DNA of 23,173 nt from Candidatus Nitrosopumilus sp. (GCA_029861085.1 JAOUAE010000006.1:1-23173), one strand, 5' to 3'; counted from the first letter of the stretch, positions 15,198-22,396 are shown. Notes: generated by a model from the letters alone, not told the origin. Numbers and translations are program-made.

Positions 15198-15446
15198 TCA
15201 GTTATAGTTTGATTTTTTCTCCCATCTTAATTTTGGTTTCAAGTCATAGGGGTCACAAGACCACGTTGCCAAATGTTCACTGCCTTCCCATAATTCTATT
15301 GTAAGATCACGAAAATATTTTGTTGACTGTGATATGCATTTAACACTTTTTTCCAACGTTTCAAATACTCCCACAATACCTGATTCAGAAAATTCATTGG
15401 ATATGACTGTGAATGCCCTTATTTCGCTTTCTTTATTGTTTGTCAT
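15198..15446 (-). CDS. Small soluble protein, 82 aa, first gene of the microprotein chain
   Basis: Starts MTNNKESEIRAFTVISNEFS. The pattern of strands and helices (AFTVISNEF; VGVFETLEKSVKCI; DLTIELWEGSEHLATWS) suggests a small alpha/beta fold, with no transmembrane segment. It heads the minus-strand chain ending at 14135. A TATA-like ATACATAT (15471-15478) lies about 28 nt upstream of the ATG. No family was recognised. Confidence 0.68.
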   Translation of the reverse strand: MTNNKESEIRAFTVISNEFSESGIVGVFETLEKSVKCISQSTKYFRDLTIELWEGSEHLATWSCDPYDLKPKLRWEKKSNYN

Positions 15447-15642
15447 CTAATAGCCTTCATTTATCTGGAAATATGTATCCACGCAAAACACAAATTTTGA
15501 ATTTTTTTGTTCCATATTCCAATATGTGATGTTCTTCTCCTTTTTTGTCTTTTGTCGCGATATTGTGATTATGTGTTTTATTTTTTTGTTAAAGGTACTT
15601 CCCAATAAAACACTTAGATAGTTTACAGAAAAGTCTGATGTT

Positions 15643-15792
15643 ATGACTGAAACTTCACGAACAGATGAAGATGTAGAAAAAGAAATCCAGTTATGCATAA
15701 AAAAAATGCATGATAACATCAACGATTCCGAGAAATTATCTTTTTGGGAAGGTAAACTAGCTGCATTAAGATGGGTTAGAGGCAGAGAGTAA
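15643..15792 (+). CDS. Small acidic protein with FWEGKLAALRWV motif, 49 aa
   Basis: Starts MTETSRTDEDVEKEIQLCIK and ends with SFWEGKLAALRWVRGRE. A charged helix is followed by an aromatic amphipathic helix; the W-x-G-K-L-A-A-L-R-W pattern is strongly protein-like. A TATA-like CTTAGATA (15613-15620) sits about 26 nt upstream. It diverges from the microprotein chain at 15446. A longer frame on the opposite strand covers it but has no protein-like features, so this strand is preferred. Function unknown. Confidence 0.62.
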   Translation: MTETSRTDEDVEKEIQLCIKKMHDNINDSEKLSFWEGKLAALRWVRGRE

Positions 15793-15819
15793 ATCAATAA
15801 TTCTTTATTTTTTGTCAGT

Positions 15820-15891
15820 TTACTCATCCTCTGTAGTGGCACAGATCATCAATTTTTTATTCCCAGATCTGTCTGTGGTGTAGCGTTTCAT
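15820..15891 (-). CDS. Candidate microprotein, 23 aa (possibly a remnant)
   Basis: From an ATG at 15891 the frame reads MKRYTTDRSGNKKLMICATT and ends EDE. The same frame runs 16 codons further upstream without a start (RRHAHYNHLSHRKR), so it may be the 3' end of a lost gene. An inverted repeat (ACAGATC at 15841-15847 and GATCTGT at 15866-15872) lies inside it and could instead mark a terminator of the 49-aa gene. The support is weak. Confidence 0.25.
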   Translation of the reverse strand: MKRYTTDRSGNKKLMICATTEDE

Positions 15892-15991
15892 CCGTTTTCG
15901 ATGAGATAAGTGATTGTAATGAGCATGTCGCCTATTTTCTCATTGTAGGTATGTTTTGTATTTATAGACTCCAATCAATTTTAGCTCCTAA

Positions 15992-16001
15992 GATTTTTAA
16001 T
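15992..16001 (+). promoter_or_regulatory. TATA-like box of the DUF2203 gene
   Basis: GATTTTTAAT is centred about 26 nt upstream of the ATG at 16023. It falls downstream of the other possible start (15951), so it favours the shorter protein. Confidence 0.55.
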
Positions 16002-16022
16002 CTCTATGTTTTGAACAGATAC

Positions 16023-16424
16023 ATGTTTGCCTTTTTCACAACAAACGAAGCAAACGCTGCATTACCTGATGTAATAAAAAAATATGAATACGCTCTAGCA
16101 AAAAATACTGAAATAAAAAAAATTGAACATGAATTACAGATGAGCATTTCAACTACTAATTCCTTTGAATCCTATGTGAATCTTAAGCAAAAGCTAAATA
16201 CGGCAATAACAAAATTCTATGAATCCCTTGAAACATTGGAAAATACTGGTGTTGTTGTAAAAAGTATTGAGCAGGGGTTGTTAGATTTTCCTTCAAAAAG
16301 ATTTGAAGAGGAGGTCTGGCTTTGTTGGAAATACGGAGAAACTGTAATAAAATTCTGGCATGAAAAAGATTCTGGTTTTATGGGAAGAAAACCAATAGAA
16401 GTTAGCGATGAATCTTTGATTTAA
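16023..16424 (+). CDS. DUF2203-family protein
   Basis: A 133-aa protein of the DUF2203 family, found in archaea and some bacteria, with no known activity. It begins MFAFFTTNEANAALPDVIKK (the family's F(T/S)xxEANxxLP start), continues with a coiled helical middle, and ends with the conserved block GLLDFPSKRFEEEVWLCWKY and FWHEKDSGFMGRKPIE. The ATG at 16023 was chosen over 15951 because the extra 24 residues are not family-like and a TATA box lies between the two. It stands alone on its strand. Confidence 0.87.
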   Translation: MFAFFTTNEANAALPDVIKKYEYALAKNTEIKKIEHELQMSISTTNSFESYVNLKQKLNTAITKFYESLETLENTGVVVKSIEQGLLDFPSKRFEEEVWLCWKYGETVIKFWHEKDSGFMGRKPIEVSDESLI

Positions 16425-16566
16425 TGATTTTATATCATCTAGTTTGCATCTTCTATCCTATTTTTCTAATACGTTAAGAAAGATTGCATGATGGAATTTC
16501 ATAAAGTTTTTTTCAAAATGACTGTGGGATGATATCCATTTTGATAGACTTTAGAATTGATCATGT

Positions 16567-16692
16567 CTAAACTGGATCTACCTTGATGGCCAGTTCTGAT
16601 GATCTGATTTCATTCCAGGCATTTGTTGCTACATCTAGCAAGGCAGCAACTGTTAGTGATGCCTCTGTTGATTGTGTTTTATTTGATTTCAT
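16567..16692 (-). CDS. Small helical protein, 41 aa
   Basis: Starts MKSNKTQSTEASLTVAALLD and ends AIKVDPV. It is alanine-rich and amphipathic. A TATA-like TATTAAATAA (16711-16720) precedes the ATG by about 24 nt. The opposite frame across the same bases is less protein-like. No family was recognised. Confidence 0.45.
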   Translation of the reverse strand: MKSNKTQSTEASLTVAALLDVATNAWNEIRSSELAIKVDPV

Positions 16693-16763
16693 GATATGTG
16701 TATGTGATTTTTATTTAATAGGAGTGCGTAGAACTGATAAATTATTCATATTCTCACTTGTCA

Positions 16764-16856
16764 TCATCCAATTTGTTCCCATCTGCAATGGCTAGAGGAT
16801 GGTTGTAACATTAAAAATGTTAGAAGTAAAAATAAACCAGATGTGAGTGCCTTCAT
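16764..16856 (-). CDS. Candidate signal-peptide-like microprotein, 30 aa
   Basis: The frame reads MKALTSGLFLLLTFLMLQPS and ends HCRWEQIG, which looks like a secretory signal (basic N-end, Leu-rich core, small residues). After it the frame stops, and a second frame (ATG at 16784) continues, so it may be the head of a broken secreted protein. A 7-bp perfect palindrome, TAACATT-AAA-AATGTTA (16806-16822), lies within the leader. Weak evidence. Confidence 0.3.
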   Translation of the reverse strand: MKALTSGLFLLLTFLMLQPSSSHCRWEQIG

Positions 16857-16921
16857 TGTTTTCTCACATTGGGCATGTCTTCAGTTTGCAGCCATACTTT
16901 TTTCTTTGTTTGTAATAGTGC

Positions 16922-17277
16922 CTAGACAAATTCAATTACAACTTCAATTTGGACTACTTTAGATACCATTTCAAGATGGCCAATATTTCCTGCATGCTCC
17001 AAGCCAAGTGCGATTGCACCTGCATCCGTTCTTGTAATCGCATACAGTATAATTATTCCAATGGTCCCTGCTATGGTTACAACGTATAAAGCAGAATTGT
17101 TTGGATTCTTTCGTATCCAAAATGCAACTGGGAAGTATGCTGTGCTACTGCCAAAAAGAATGGTCCTTTTATCATGTCTTGTTCTTCAAATTGTTTCTCA
17201 GATATTTCAACAAAGTATACTGCAGAGGTTGTTATCATAAGACCGGCGACAATTCCGACTATTGATTTTTTGTTCAT
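16922..17277 (-). pseudogene. Three-helix membrane protein, frameshifted in a T5 run
   Basis: The 5' part (ATG 17277) reads MNKKSIVGIVAGLMITTSAV, then EEQDMIKGPFF. The 3' part, in another frame, reads GSSTAYFPVAFWIRKNPNNS, then ALYVVTIAGTIGIIILYAIT, and ends MVSKVVQIEVVIEFV. Adding one T to the five-T run of the coding strand (17153-17157) joins them as GPFFFGSSTAYF, restoring a protein of about 118 aa with three hydrophobic helices. The pattern (leader helix, acidic loop, two helices, EHAGNIGHLEMVSKV tail) recalls a recurrent small membrane family of ammonia-oxidizing archaea, as I remember it. The cause is either gene decay or a homopolymer miscount in the sequence. Confidence 0.7.
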
Positions 17278-17347
17278 GATTCCATTACGTAACAGTGAAT
17301 TCAATGCGTATTCATCATTCCTCTTTTTTGGGAACTGCTTGAGATTA

Positions 17348-17490
17348 TTATTCTAAAAACTTTTGCCATAGTCTTATTATCTTGCCTTCCCTCTTTACAT
17401 GTTCAAGATTGAAAGATAATTTTCCATCTCTATGTGTTACAACTATCTCGTATGTCCAGTTTTTGTAGTGACTTTAATCAAGACCTTCAA
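17348..17490 (-). pseudogene. Small gene frameshifted in an A5 run, about 47 aa
   Basis: A TTG at 17490 opens LKVLIKVTTK; after an A5 run (17460-17464 on the plus strand, read as T5), the next frame continues NWTYEIVVTHRDGKLSFNLE and ends GKIIRLWQKFLE. One extra A joins the two into a compact, mostly beta 47-residue protein. It starts 24 nt after the stop of the HxlR regulator, so it was probably the second gene of that transcript. No family was recognised. Same kind of lesion as the neighbouring membrane gene. Confidence 0.5.
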
Positions 17491-17514
17491 CTATGTTTTA
17501 TTTTCCAAGATGAG

Positions 17515-17895
17515 TCATTTCTTCTTTGACCATTTTTTCATCCATTCAAGCAAATCAGTAATTGATTCAATTAGTTCTTGACCTTTTTTTGTCAGTTTGT
17601 ATTCCACGCGGGGAGGGACCTCTGCAAATGTTTGTCTCTCCAGGATCCCTTCAGAAACTAGCTCAGACAGTCTTGCAGACAGTGTCCTACTGCTAATTCC
17701 CTTTAGAGATTCTTTGAACTGTTTGTGTCTTACTGGTTTCGTTGTACAGCAAAGTGGAAAAAGAATCTCAAGTGTTGCCCTTTTTGTAATGAGATCTCGA
17801 ATGGTTGCAGTCTCTTTCAACAGTTTTAATGCGTCATAACCTGTAAATTCGCATTTGTTTTGAATTACTGGCAGCTTTTTTCCTTTAGTTTTCAT
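17515..17895 (-). CDS. HxlR-type winged-helix transcription regulator
   Basis: A 126-aa MarR/HxlR-like regulator. The winged helix spans about 35-115: RATLEILFPLCC, then RHKQFKESLKGISSRTLSAR (recognition helix region), then LERQTFAEVPPRVEYKLTKK (wing). Family hallmarks are SxRTLSxRLxEL and P-P-R-V-E-Y-x-L-T. C49-C50 are adjacent, with C15 nearer the N-end, giving a possible thiol or As(III) sensor site at the edge of the DNA-binding domain; most HxlR proteins lack a CC pair here. It is transcribed away from arsM across a 63-bp gap carrying an inverted repeat, the classic layout for a regulator of the divergent gene. Regulation of arsM is inference. Confidence 0.88.
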   Translation of the reverse strand: MKTKGKKLPVIQNKCEFTGYDALKLLKETATIRDLITKRATLEILFPLCCTTKPVRHKQFKESLKGISSRTLSARLSELVSEGILERQTFAEVPPRVEYKLTKKGQELIESITDLLEWMKKWSKKK

Positions 17896-17896
17896 A

Positions 17897-17923
17897 ATTA
17901 CACTAACTGTAATGGGTTACACT
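17897..17923. promoter_or_regulatory. Candidate HxlR operator in the arsM intergenic gap
   Basis: A perfect dyad ATTACA-CTAAC-TGTAAT (17897-17913) sits directly at the start of the regulator gene. The half-site TTACACT occurs twice (17898-17904 and 17917-17923), 19 bp apart. Binding here would lie over the regulator's own promoter region and just upstream of the arsM TATA box. Confidence 0.5.
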
Positions 17924-17930
17924 TGACAAC

Positions 17931-17938
17931 TTTAATAG
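17931..17938 (+). promoter_or_regulatory. TATA-like box of arsM
   Basis: TTTAATAG is centred about 24 nt upstream of the ATG at 17959, fitting a leaderless transcript and favouring that start over an upstream in-frame ATG at 17860 that would run across the regulator gene. Confidence 0.5.
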
Positions 17939-17958
17939 TTTACATATTAAACCATGAC

Positions 17959-18717
17959 ATGGAAAATTCAATCAAAGAAGACATCAGAAAAAGATATTCC
18001 AAGATAGTGATGTCTGGAAATGATGACTGTTGTTGCATGCCCGGAGAGTGCAAAACGGGAGATTCTCCAGTAGATGCAACAAAATTGATTGGTTATGATC
18101 AAAAGGATCTTGAATCAATTCCACAAGAAGCAATTTTGGGAGTTGGCTGTGGTGCTCCGATAAATCATGCTGATCTAAAGGAGGGAGAGATTGTGGTTGA
18201 TTTGGGGTCTGGAGCTGGAATTGATATTTTCTTGGCTGCAAGAAAAGTGCTGGATTCAGGAAAAGCAATAGGAATTGACATGACAGACCAAATGTTAGAA
18301 AAAGCAAGAGAAAATACAACAAAGGGAAATTACTCCAATGTCGAATTCAAAAAGGGAGACATTGAAGAAAACATTCCGTTAAATCACAATTCCGTTGATG
18401 CAGTGATTAGTAACTGTGTCATTAATCTGACAACAAACAAAACAAATGCATTCAAGGAAGTGTTTCGAATTCTAAAAGATAATGGACGAATGGTAATCTC
18501 TGATCTAATTACCGATGTAGAACTTTTACCAGGAGAAATTAATTCAGATCAGTGGTGTGAATGCATTGATGGCGCGTTAACTAAAGAAAATTATCTTTCA
18601 TGTATTAGACAAGCAGGTTTTGAAAAAATTGAAGTGTTAGAGGAAAGAGCATACATGGAAGGGGAGAAAATCAACGGTAGAAAGATTGCAAGTCTTGTAA
18701 TCAAGGCAATAAAGTAG
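17959..18717 (+). CDS. arsM: Arsenite S-adenosylmethionine methyltransferase
   Basis: A 252-aa class I methyltransferase that methylates As(III) using S-adenosylmethionine and glutathione or other thiols. SAM-binding motif I is [16 protein letters not shown] (79-94). The three cysteines that coordinate arsenite in ArsM proteins appear as C64 (GVGCGAP), C153 (SNCVINL) and C202 (ECIDGAL), with the usual spacing. The N-terminus has an extra CCCMPGEC cluster (24-31) that may help capture metalloid. The start at 17959 is supported by a TATA-like box at 17931-17938. It is paired with the divergent HxlR regulator rather than an ArsR. It probably detoxifies arsenic in the cytosol; activity on other metalloids is possible. 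Confidence 0.92.
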   Translation: MENSIKEDIRKRYSKIVMSGNDDCCCMPGECKTGDSPVDATKLIGYDQKDLESIPQEAILGVGCGAPINHADLKEGEIVVDLGSGAGIDIFLAARKVLDSGKAIGIDMTDQMLEKARENTTKGNYSNVEFKKGDIEENIPLNHNSVDAVISNCVINLTTNKTNAFKEVFRILKDNGRMVISDLITDVELLPGEINSDQWCECIDGALTKENYLSCIRQAGFEKIEVLEERAYMEGEKINGRKIASLVIKAIK

Positions 18718-18722
18718 GTCTT

Positions 18723-18836
18723 TTTGGAGTTTATTCAGGCGTGACTCTGACAGTACTTGTAAGATTCCTAGTAGAGGGGACTAATACTATCGCTAGTTAA
18801 AATCCTGAATGTAAAGAACTCCAAATTTGAATTTGG
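18723..18836. terminator. Nested inverted repeats between convergent arsM and uspA
   Basis: Outer repeat: TTTGGAGTT (18723-18731) pairs with AACTCCAAA (18817-18825), and ATTCAGG (18733-18739) pairs with CCTGAAT (18804-18810), a 16-bp imperfect stem around 64 nt. A second perfect hairpin, CCAAATT-TG-AATTTGG (18821-18836), reuses the right outer arm, so the two folds exclude each other. The position between two 3' ends suggests a bidirectional transcription end signal, but a small structured RNA or miniature inverted-repeat element is also possible. Confidence 0.5.
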
Positions 18837-18841
18837 TAAAA

Positions 18842-19264
18842 CTACTTGATTAGCAGTACGGGAATCTTTGAACTGTGCACTATTGTGTTGGATACGCTTC
18901 CAAGAAGCATCTGCTTTATTGTACCCTGCCCTCTTGCACCAATCACAATAAGATCAAATTTTCTTTTTTGAGCAAAATCAATAATTTCTTTTGCCTCATG
19001 TCCAAATACAATTTCCTTTTTGAATTTAATCGAGTTTTTTGTTGCTTGGCTTTTTGCAGTGGCAAGGAATTTTTCTACTTTTTTTAATTCGTTTTGGCTT
19101 TGAGGAACGTAAATCAAATTGGGATTGTCAAAAGCAGTATGTAAAACGTACAGGGCAGTTATTGAAGAGTTGCACTTTTTTGCAAGAAAGATTGCCTTTG
19201 TTAACGCCTTAAACGAATTCTTTGAGCCATCCATTGGAACAAGTATTGTTTTAATTTTTTCCAT
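18842..19264 (-). CDS. Universal stress protein (UspA family)
   Basis: A 140-aa single Usp domain. It opens with MEKIKTILVPMDGSKNSFKA (beta-1 and the D-G-S loop). The ATP-binding signature G-x2-G-x9-G-S is complete: G109, G112, G122 and S123, in IGARGQGTIKQMLLGSVS, followed by VVH-like IVHSSKIPVLLIK. Members of this subgroup bind ATP and often act as adenosine-nucleotide-responsive regulators. A TATA box, AATTTTTAAG, lies exactly 26 nt before the ATG (19286-19295). It is convergent with arsM. The target is unknown. Confidence 0.95.
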   Translation of the reverse strand: MEKIKTILVPMDGSKNSFKALTKAIFLAKKCNSSITALYVLHTAFDNPNLIYVPQSQNELKKVEKFLATAKSQATKNSIKFKKEIVFGHEAKEIIDFAQKRKFDLIVIGARGQGTIKQMLLGSVSNTIVHSSKIPVLLIK

Positions 19265-19285
19265 GCACGATTTTTGTAACTGAGA

Positions 19286-19295
19286 CTTAAAAATT
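19286..19295 (-). promoter_or_regulatory. TATA box of the universal stress protein gene
   Basis: On the minus strand AATTTTTAAG is centred 26 nt upstream of the ATG at 19264. The 284-bp gap up to the next plus-strand gene also holds a short helical frame without ATG (TTG at 19399 to stop 19328, ending LGLKEAQKILG), perhaps a gene remnant; nothing else is recognisable there. Confidence 0.6.
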
Positions 19296-19517
19296 ATGTG
19301 AGAATTATTACTGCTAAAAAGTTTTATTCATCCCAGAATTTTTTGTGCTTCTTTTAGTCCGAGCATATTATCTTCTAGTTTTTCCCTAAATTTGTCCAAT
19401 TTTGTTATTAAAGAAAAGTCAAATTCAATTTAAAAAAGAGAATATGAAGATTCATTTTTCAGTAGATCTGCGCTGATTTCTATCTGTAAATTTAAAAATA
19501 AATCATCTCCAATTATG

Positions 19518-19526
19518 TTTTAATAC
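19518..19526 (+). promoter_or_regulatory. TATA box of the secreted repeat protein gene
   Basis: TTTTAATAC is centred about 27 nt upstream of the TTG at 19549 and supports this unusual start codon. Confidence 0.55.
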
Positions 19527-19548
19527 ACACAGAGTATCAATAACAATA

Positions 19549-21183
19549 TTGATTCTAAAACTAAGTTTACTTGTTTTTGCATCATTGTTTATAATTTCAA
19601 TTTCTCCTGTATATGCACAACATCATAGTGGTTCACTTTCACCCCCCGTAGATTTTGGTGGAATGCCCGTTGCGTTAAGCTCAATTTTATCCCCCGAAGA
19701 TTTCACATTTGAAGACACAAAAAGCGCAAACCTTTCAATTAGATTTTTTGATAGTCAAACAGACGCGAACATAACTAGTGTGACATATCGCATCCAAATA
19801 TTTCAAGGTGATGATCTTGTGGCAAATGAATATTTTTATGATGAAGACGGAAACTTGGATTTAGAAGTCAGGCCCACAACAGGGTGCAAAAACCAAGAAC
19901 TATGGAAATGCACAAACTACTTTGGTGAAAAACACCCCATTGCGGGAGCATATTTTGCAAGAGGGGATTCAAGACCAATAATCGAAGGTCCAGTATTCGG
20001 CAAGAGTGGACAATATGATGTTAAAGTGTCCATCGTGGGTGCAACAAATCCCAAAACAATGACAACTGGTGATTTGCATTTTGAAACATTTCTTTTAATT
20101 CCAGAAAAGCAGAGTTTTTTAATTCAAACAGCAAATGCAGAGCAATTTCCTATTTCAATTAAATCATTTGATAGCAAGATAAACAATTTTGCTTTTGATG
20201 AAGAACTAAACAAGATTTCGTATGAAACATCGATTGATTGGAATCATGATAAGGAACATAGTTCGAATTTAAAACATGCCATTCATGTTCAGAAAGATTT
20301 CCCTGTTTTCAAACAAGGACATGACATTGATTTATTCATTGAAGGAATAAAGATAGAAAGACCCTTTCTCTTAGATGTTTCATCGCCTGATGAGAATGTC
20401 ATTAGAATAGAAATGCCTCATGAAGAAATTATGAGCATTCATGATAAATTAAAGGAAAATATTATTAATCAAAATACAATAAAAGTTGACGTACTTTCAG
20501 GAGCAGAAACACAACTAAACACGTTAAATTTTTCATTTGAAAATGGGTTTGCCACAAATGTCACCTGGAATTCTCAGTTAAAATCAGGACAAGATATACC
20601 ATTTACGTTTTCATTCTTAGATGCAAATAACAATCCAGTTGATGACCTGCTATTTGCATATAGCATTACAGATTCTGATGGAAATGAAATATGGACAAAC
20701 ATAGGCCAAAGTCAAACATTTCTGGGCATTGTTGCACAAAATGAAATTCATCGGGAATCAGCTTTGATACCAAATGACGGAAATTATCAATTTACGGTAA
20801 TTTTGACAGGACAGGGAAAAACAAATTTTGAAAATTTCTTTACATCCAAATCAGATTTTGAGATTGCCTCTTTTCATAGTTTAAAAACTGAAAAAGAAGT
20901 TTCATCTACGAATGCTGAAATTCCGTCATGGATAAAAAATAGTGCAGGTTGGTGGGCCGAGGACATTGTAGGTGACGATGAATTCATCCAATCAATTCAA
21001 TTTTTGATTAAAGAAAAGATAATTTCAATTCCCTTATCCAAAGAAAATTCATTTAATTCTCAAGAGATCCCAGATTGGGTAAAAAATAATGCCGGATGGT
21101 GGTCTGCAGATCTTATTTCAGATGGGGAATTTATGAAGGGAATTGAGTTCCTAGGAGAAAAAGGAATAATCAAAATTAATTAA
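19549..21183 (+). CDS. Secreted cell-surface protein with C-terminal tandem IPxW repeats
   Basis: A 544-aa exported protein. The start is TTG (no ATG or GTG in frame nearby), giving a signal peptide MILKLSLLVFASLFIISISP with cleavage likely after VYA. The body is beta-rich and Asn/Asp/Glu-rich with probable Ig-like modules, two regions of similar style (about 50-190 and 330-445), and sequons such as NLS, NIT, NFS and NVT that could carry N-glycans. Residues 457-494 and 506-544 are two copies of a thaumarchaeal surface repeat (EIPSWIKNSAGWWAEDIVGD and EIPDWVKNNAGWWSADLISD, each followed by EF...I.FL....II.I). No transmembrane anchor follows the repeats, so they may mediate attachment to the S-layer or to partners. 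Ligand unknown; a copper- or metal-binding surface role is possible but not shown. Confidence 0.88.
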   Translation: MILKLSLLVFASLFIISISPVYAQHHSGSLSPPVDFGGMPVALSSILSPEDFTFEDTKSANLSIRFFDSQTDANITSVTYRIQIFQGDDLVANEYFYDEDGNLDLEVRPTTGCKNQELWKCTNYFGEKHPIAGAYFARGDSRPIIEGPVFGKSGQYDVKVSIVGATNPKTMTTGDLHFETFLLIPEKQSFLIQTANAEQFPISIKSFDSKINNFAFDEELNKISYETSIDWNHDKEHSSNLKHAIHVQKDFPVFKQGHDIDLFIEGIKIERPFLLDVSSPDENVIRIEMPHEEIMSIHDKLKENIINQNTIKVDVLSGAETQLNTLNFSFENGFATNVTWNSQLKSGQDIPFTFSFLDANNNPVDDLLFAYSITDSDGNEIWTNIGQSQTFLGIVAQNEIHRESALIPNDGNYQFTVILTGQGKTNFENFFTSKSDFEIASFHSLKTEKEVSSTNAEIPSWIKNSAGWWAEDIVGDDEFIQSIQFLIKEKIISIPLSKENSFNSQEIPDWVKNNAGWWSADLISDGEFMKGIEFLGEKGIIKIN

Positions 21184-21224
21184 CTTTGGATTCATTTTCA
21201 TTCTAAATCTGGTTTGTGAATCTC

Positions 21225-21242
21225 GTAGGTCCTTTTGCCTAC
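21225..21242. terminator. Small hairpin GTAGG-N8-CCTAC between convergent genes
   Basis: A perfect 5-bp stem with loop TCCTTTTG, 42 nt after the stop of the secreted protein and 54 nt from the 3' end of the opposing membrane gene. The stem is short and no strong T-run follows. Confidence 0.3.
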
Positions 21243-21295
21243 AAACAAGTCAGTCAAAATAAAAAATTGCGGATATTGGTTATGATGTGTCCTTC

Positions 21296-22396
21296 TCAGA
21301 TTTCAGATTTAGTTATCTGGTTATTGGAAATCTGATTTAATTTTCTTGATGCAAACATCATACCGAACATTCCCATTATCGCTCCAGGAATAATGGTCAT
21401 CATCCAGATTTCAACTACGGTACTTGATGCAGTAGGCAGGATATCATATGGAAAAACATCATTAAACAAGTAAAGATCCAAAAAAGTCATTGATAGCATA
21501 GGAAAACAGAACATGAAAAACATGGATCCTAAAATGGCTCCAGATATTTTTTCGGCATGTTTTTGAACCACTTTGGATTTTACTTTTTTACTCAACACAT
21601 AGTCTGCAATTACCGCACAAATCATGGGTACGGCAAACCACGGCAGATAAATCAAAAGATTTTCTGATGTGATTATGTTTGATGTCACATTCATTACAAT
21701 AAATACAAGTGCGGATGAACTGGCTACGCCAAAAATATTGAGGGATTTTGAGGCTGACCAAAATACTATCGAAAATGTGAACGGTAATGCCGCAAAACTC
21801 AGTATAATTGCAACGTATGGATTGGGATTAAAGTTGTGGGTGTCTCCCTCTGAAATTGGCAGCACAAAGAAAAATATGAGCCACATGACACTAAACCAGA
21901 AAATACCAAAAGATATTGGCATGATTAATTTTACAAAACTGTTTTCTTCTACAAGATGAGAATGTATTCTTGCAAACCCAATCATAGAACCAATTGAAAC
22001 AATGATTATTCCTATAGCAAGTGTCAGATGTGTTGGACTGAGCAAGCCATCTATTCCAAATAATTCATGCCAGTAAAAATCCCCTGGACCTGCAATCACT
22101 TGTAAAAGTGCACCTACAATGATAATCTTCAAACCGAAAGCAAATGGTTTTTTTCTTGTCTGTCTTTTTGTCATTAGTATAACTAAACTTAGTATTGCGC
22201 TGACTAGGCTGATTCCTACTCCTGAGTACAAAACTACATGTGAGGGGGTAAAGAATGTCTCAGGGGTTCTAAGTAAATGAGATGTAATGTCCCAGCTTGC
22301 TCCCCACATGGACAATGCAACACCAATCAATGCAATGGAAAATGATGCTAATGGAAGTTTTATTGTTAAAATCTCAATTCCTTCTGATGCTTTCAA
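21296..22396 (-). CDS. Ten-helix membrane protein with duplicated D-x3-H-x9-[ST]P[ST]H motif
   Basis: A 366-aa multi-pass protein with about ten hydrophobic helices (roughly 13-33, 54-76, 87-106, 120-142, 155-180, 190-212, 222-240, 248-266, 288-310 and 330-350). The motif D36-x3-H40-x9-T50-P-S-H53 recurs with exact spacing as D106-x3-H110-x9-S120-P-T-H123, 70 residues later. Each copy straddles a loop and the head of the next helix, which implies an internal duplication and a polar cluster of four His and two Asp near one membrane face, suited to metal, heme or proton handling. The start is TTG, with TATA-like ATTTTATC 26 nt upstream. No family name was recognised; transporter or membrane oxidoreductase are both possible. 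Confidence 0.8.
   Translation of the reverse strand: MKASEGIEILTIKLPLASFSIALIGVALSMWGASWDITSHLLRTPETFFTPSHVVLYSGVGISLVSAILSLVILMTKRQTRKKPFAFGLKIIIVGALLQVIAGPGDFYWHELFGIDGLLSPTHLTLAIGIIIVSIGSMIGFARIHSHLVEENSFVKLIMPISFGIFWFSVMWLIFFFVLPISEGDTHNFNPNPYVAIILSFAALPFTFSIVFWSASKSLNIFGVASSSALVFIVMNVTSNIITSENLLIYLPWFAVPMICAVIADYVLSKKVKSKVVQKHAEKISGAILGSMFFMFCFPMLSMTFLDLYLFNDVFPYDILPTASSTVVEIWMMTIIPGAIMGMFGMMFASRKLNQISNNQITKSEI

Noticed and set aside
15447..15842. A 131-codon open frame on the minus strand
   Set aside because: It lies opposite the protein-like 49-aa plus-strand gene at 15643-15792, has a patchy Ser/Phe/Ile-rich composition and no domain, and would cover the divergent promoter region.
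15951..16022. 24-residue N-terminal extension of the DUF2203 protein
   Set aside because: The extension is not family-like and contains the TATA box placed 26 nt before the ATG at 16023.
17860..17958. 33-residue N-terminal extension of arsM
   Set aside because: It would overlap the divergent regulator gene and its operator; the TATA box favours 17959.
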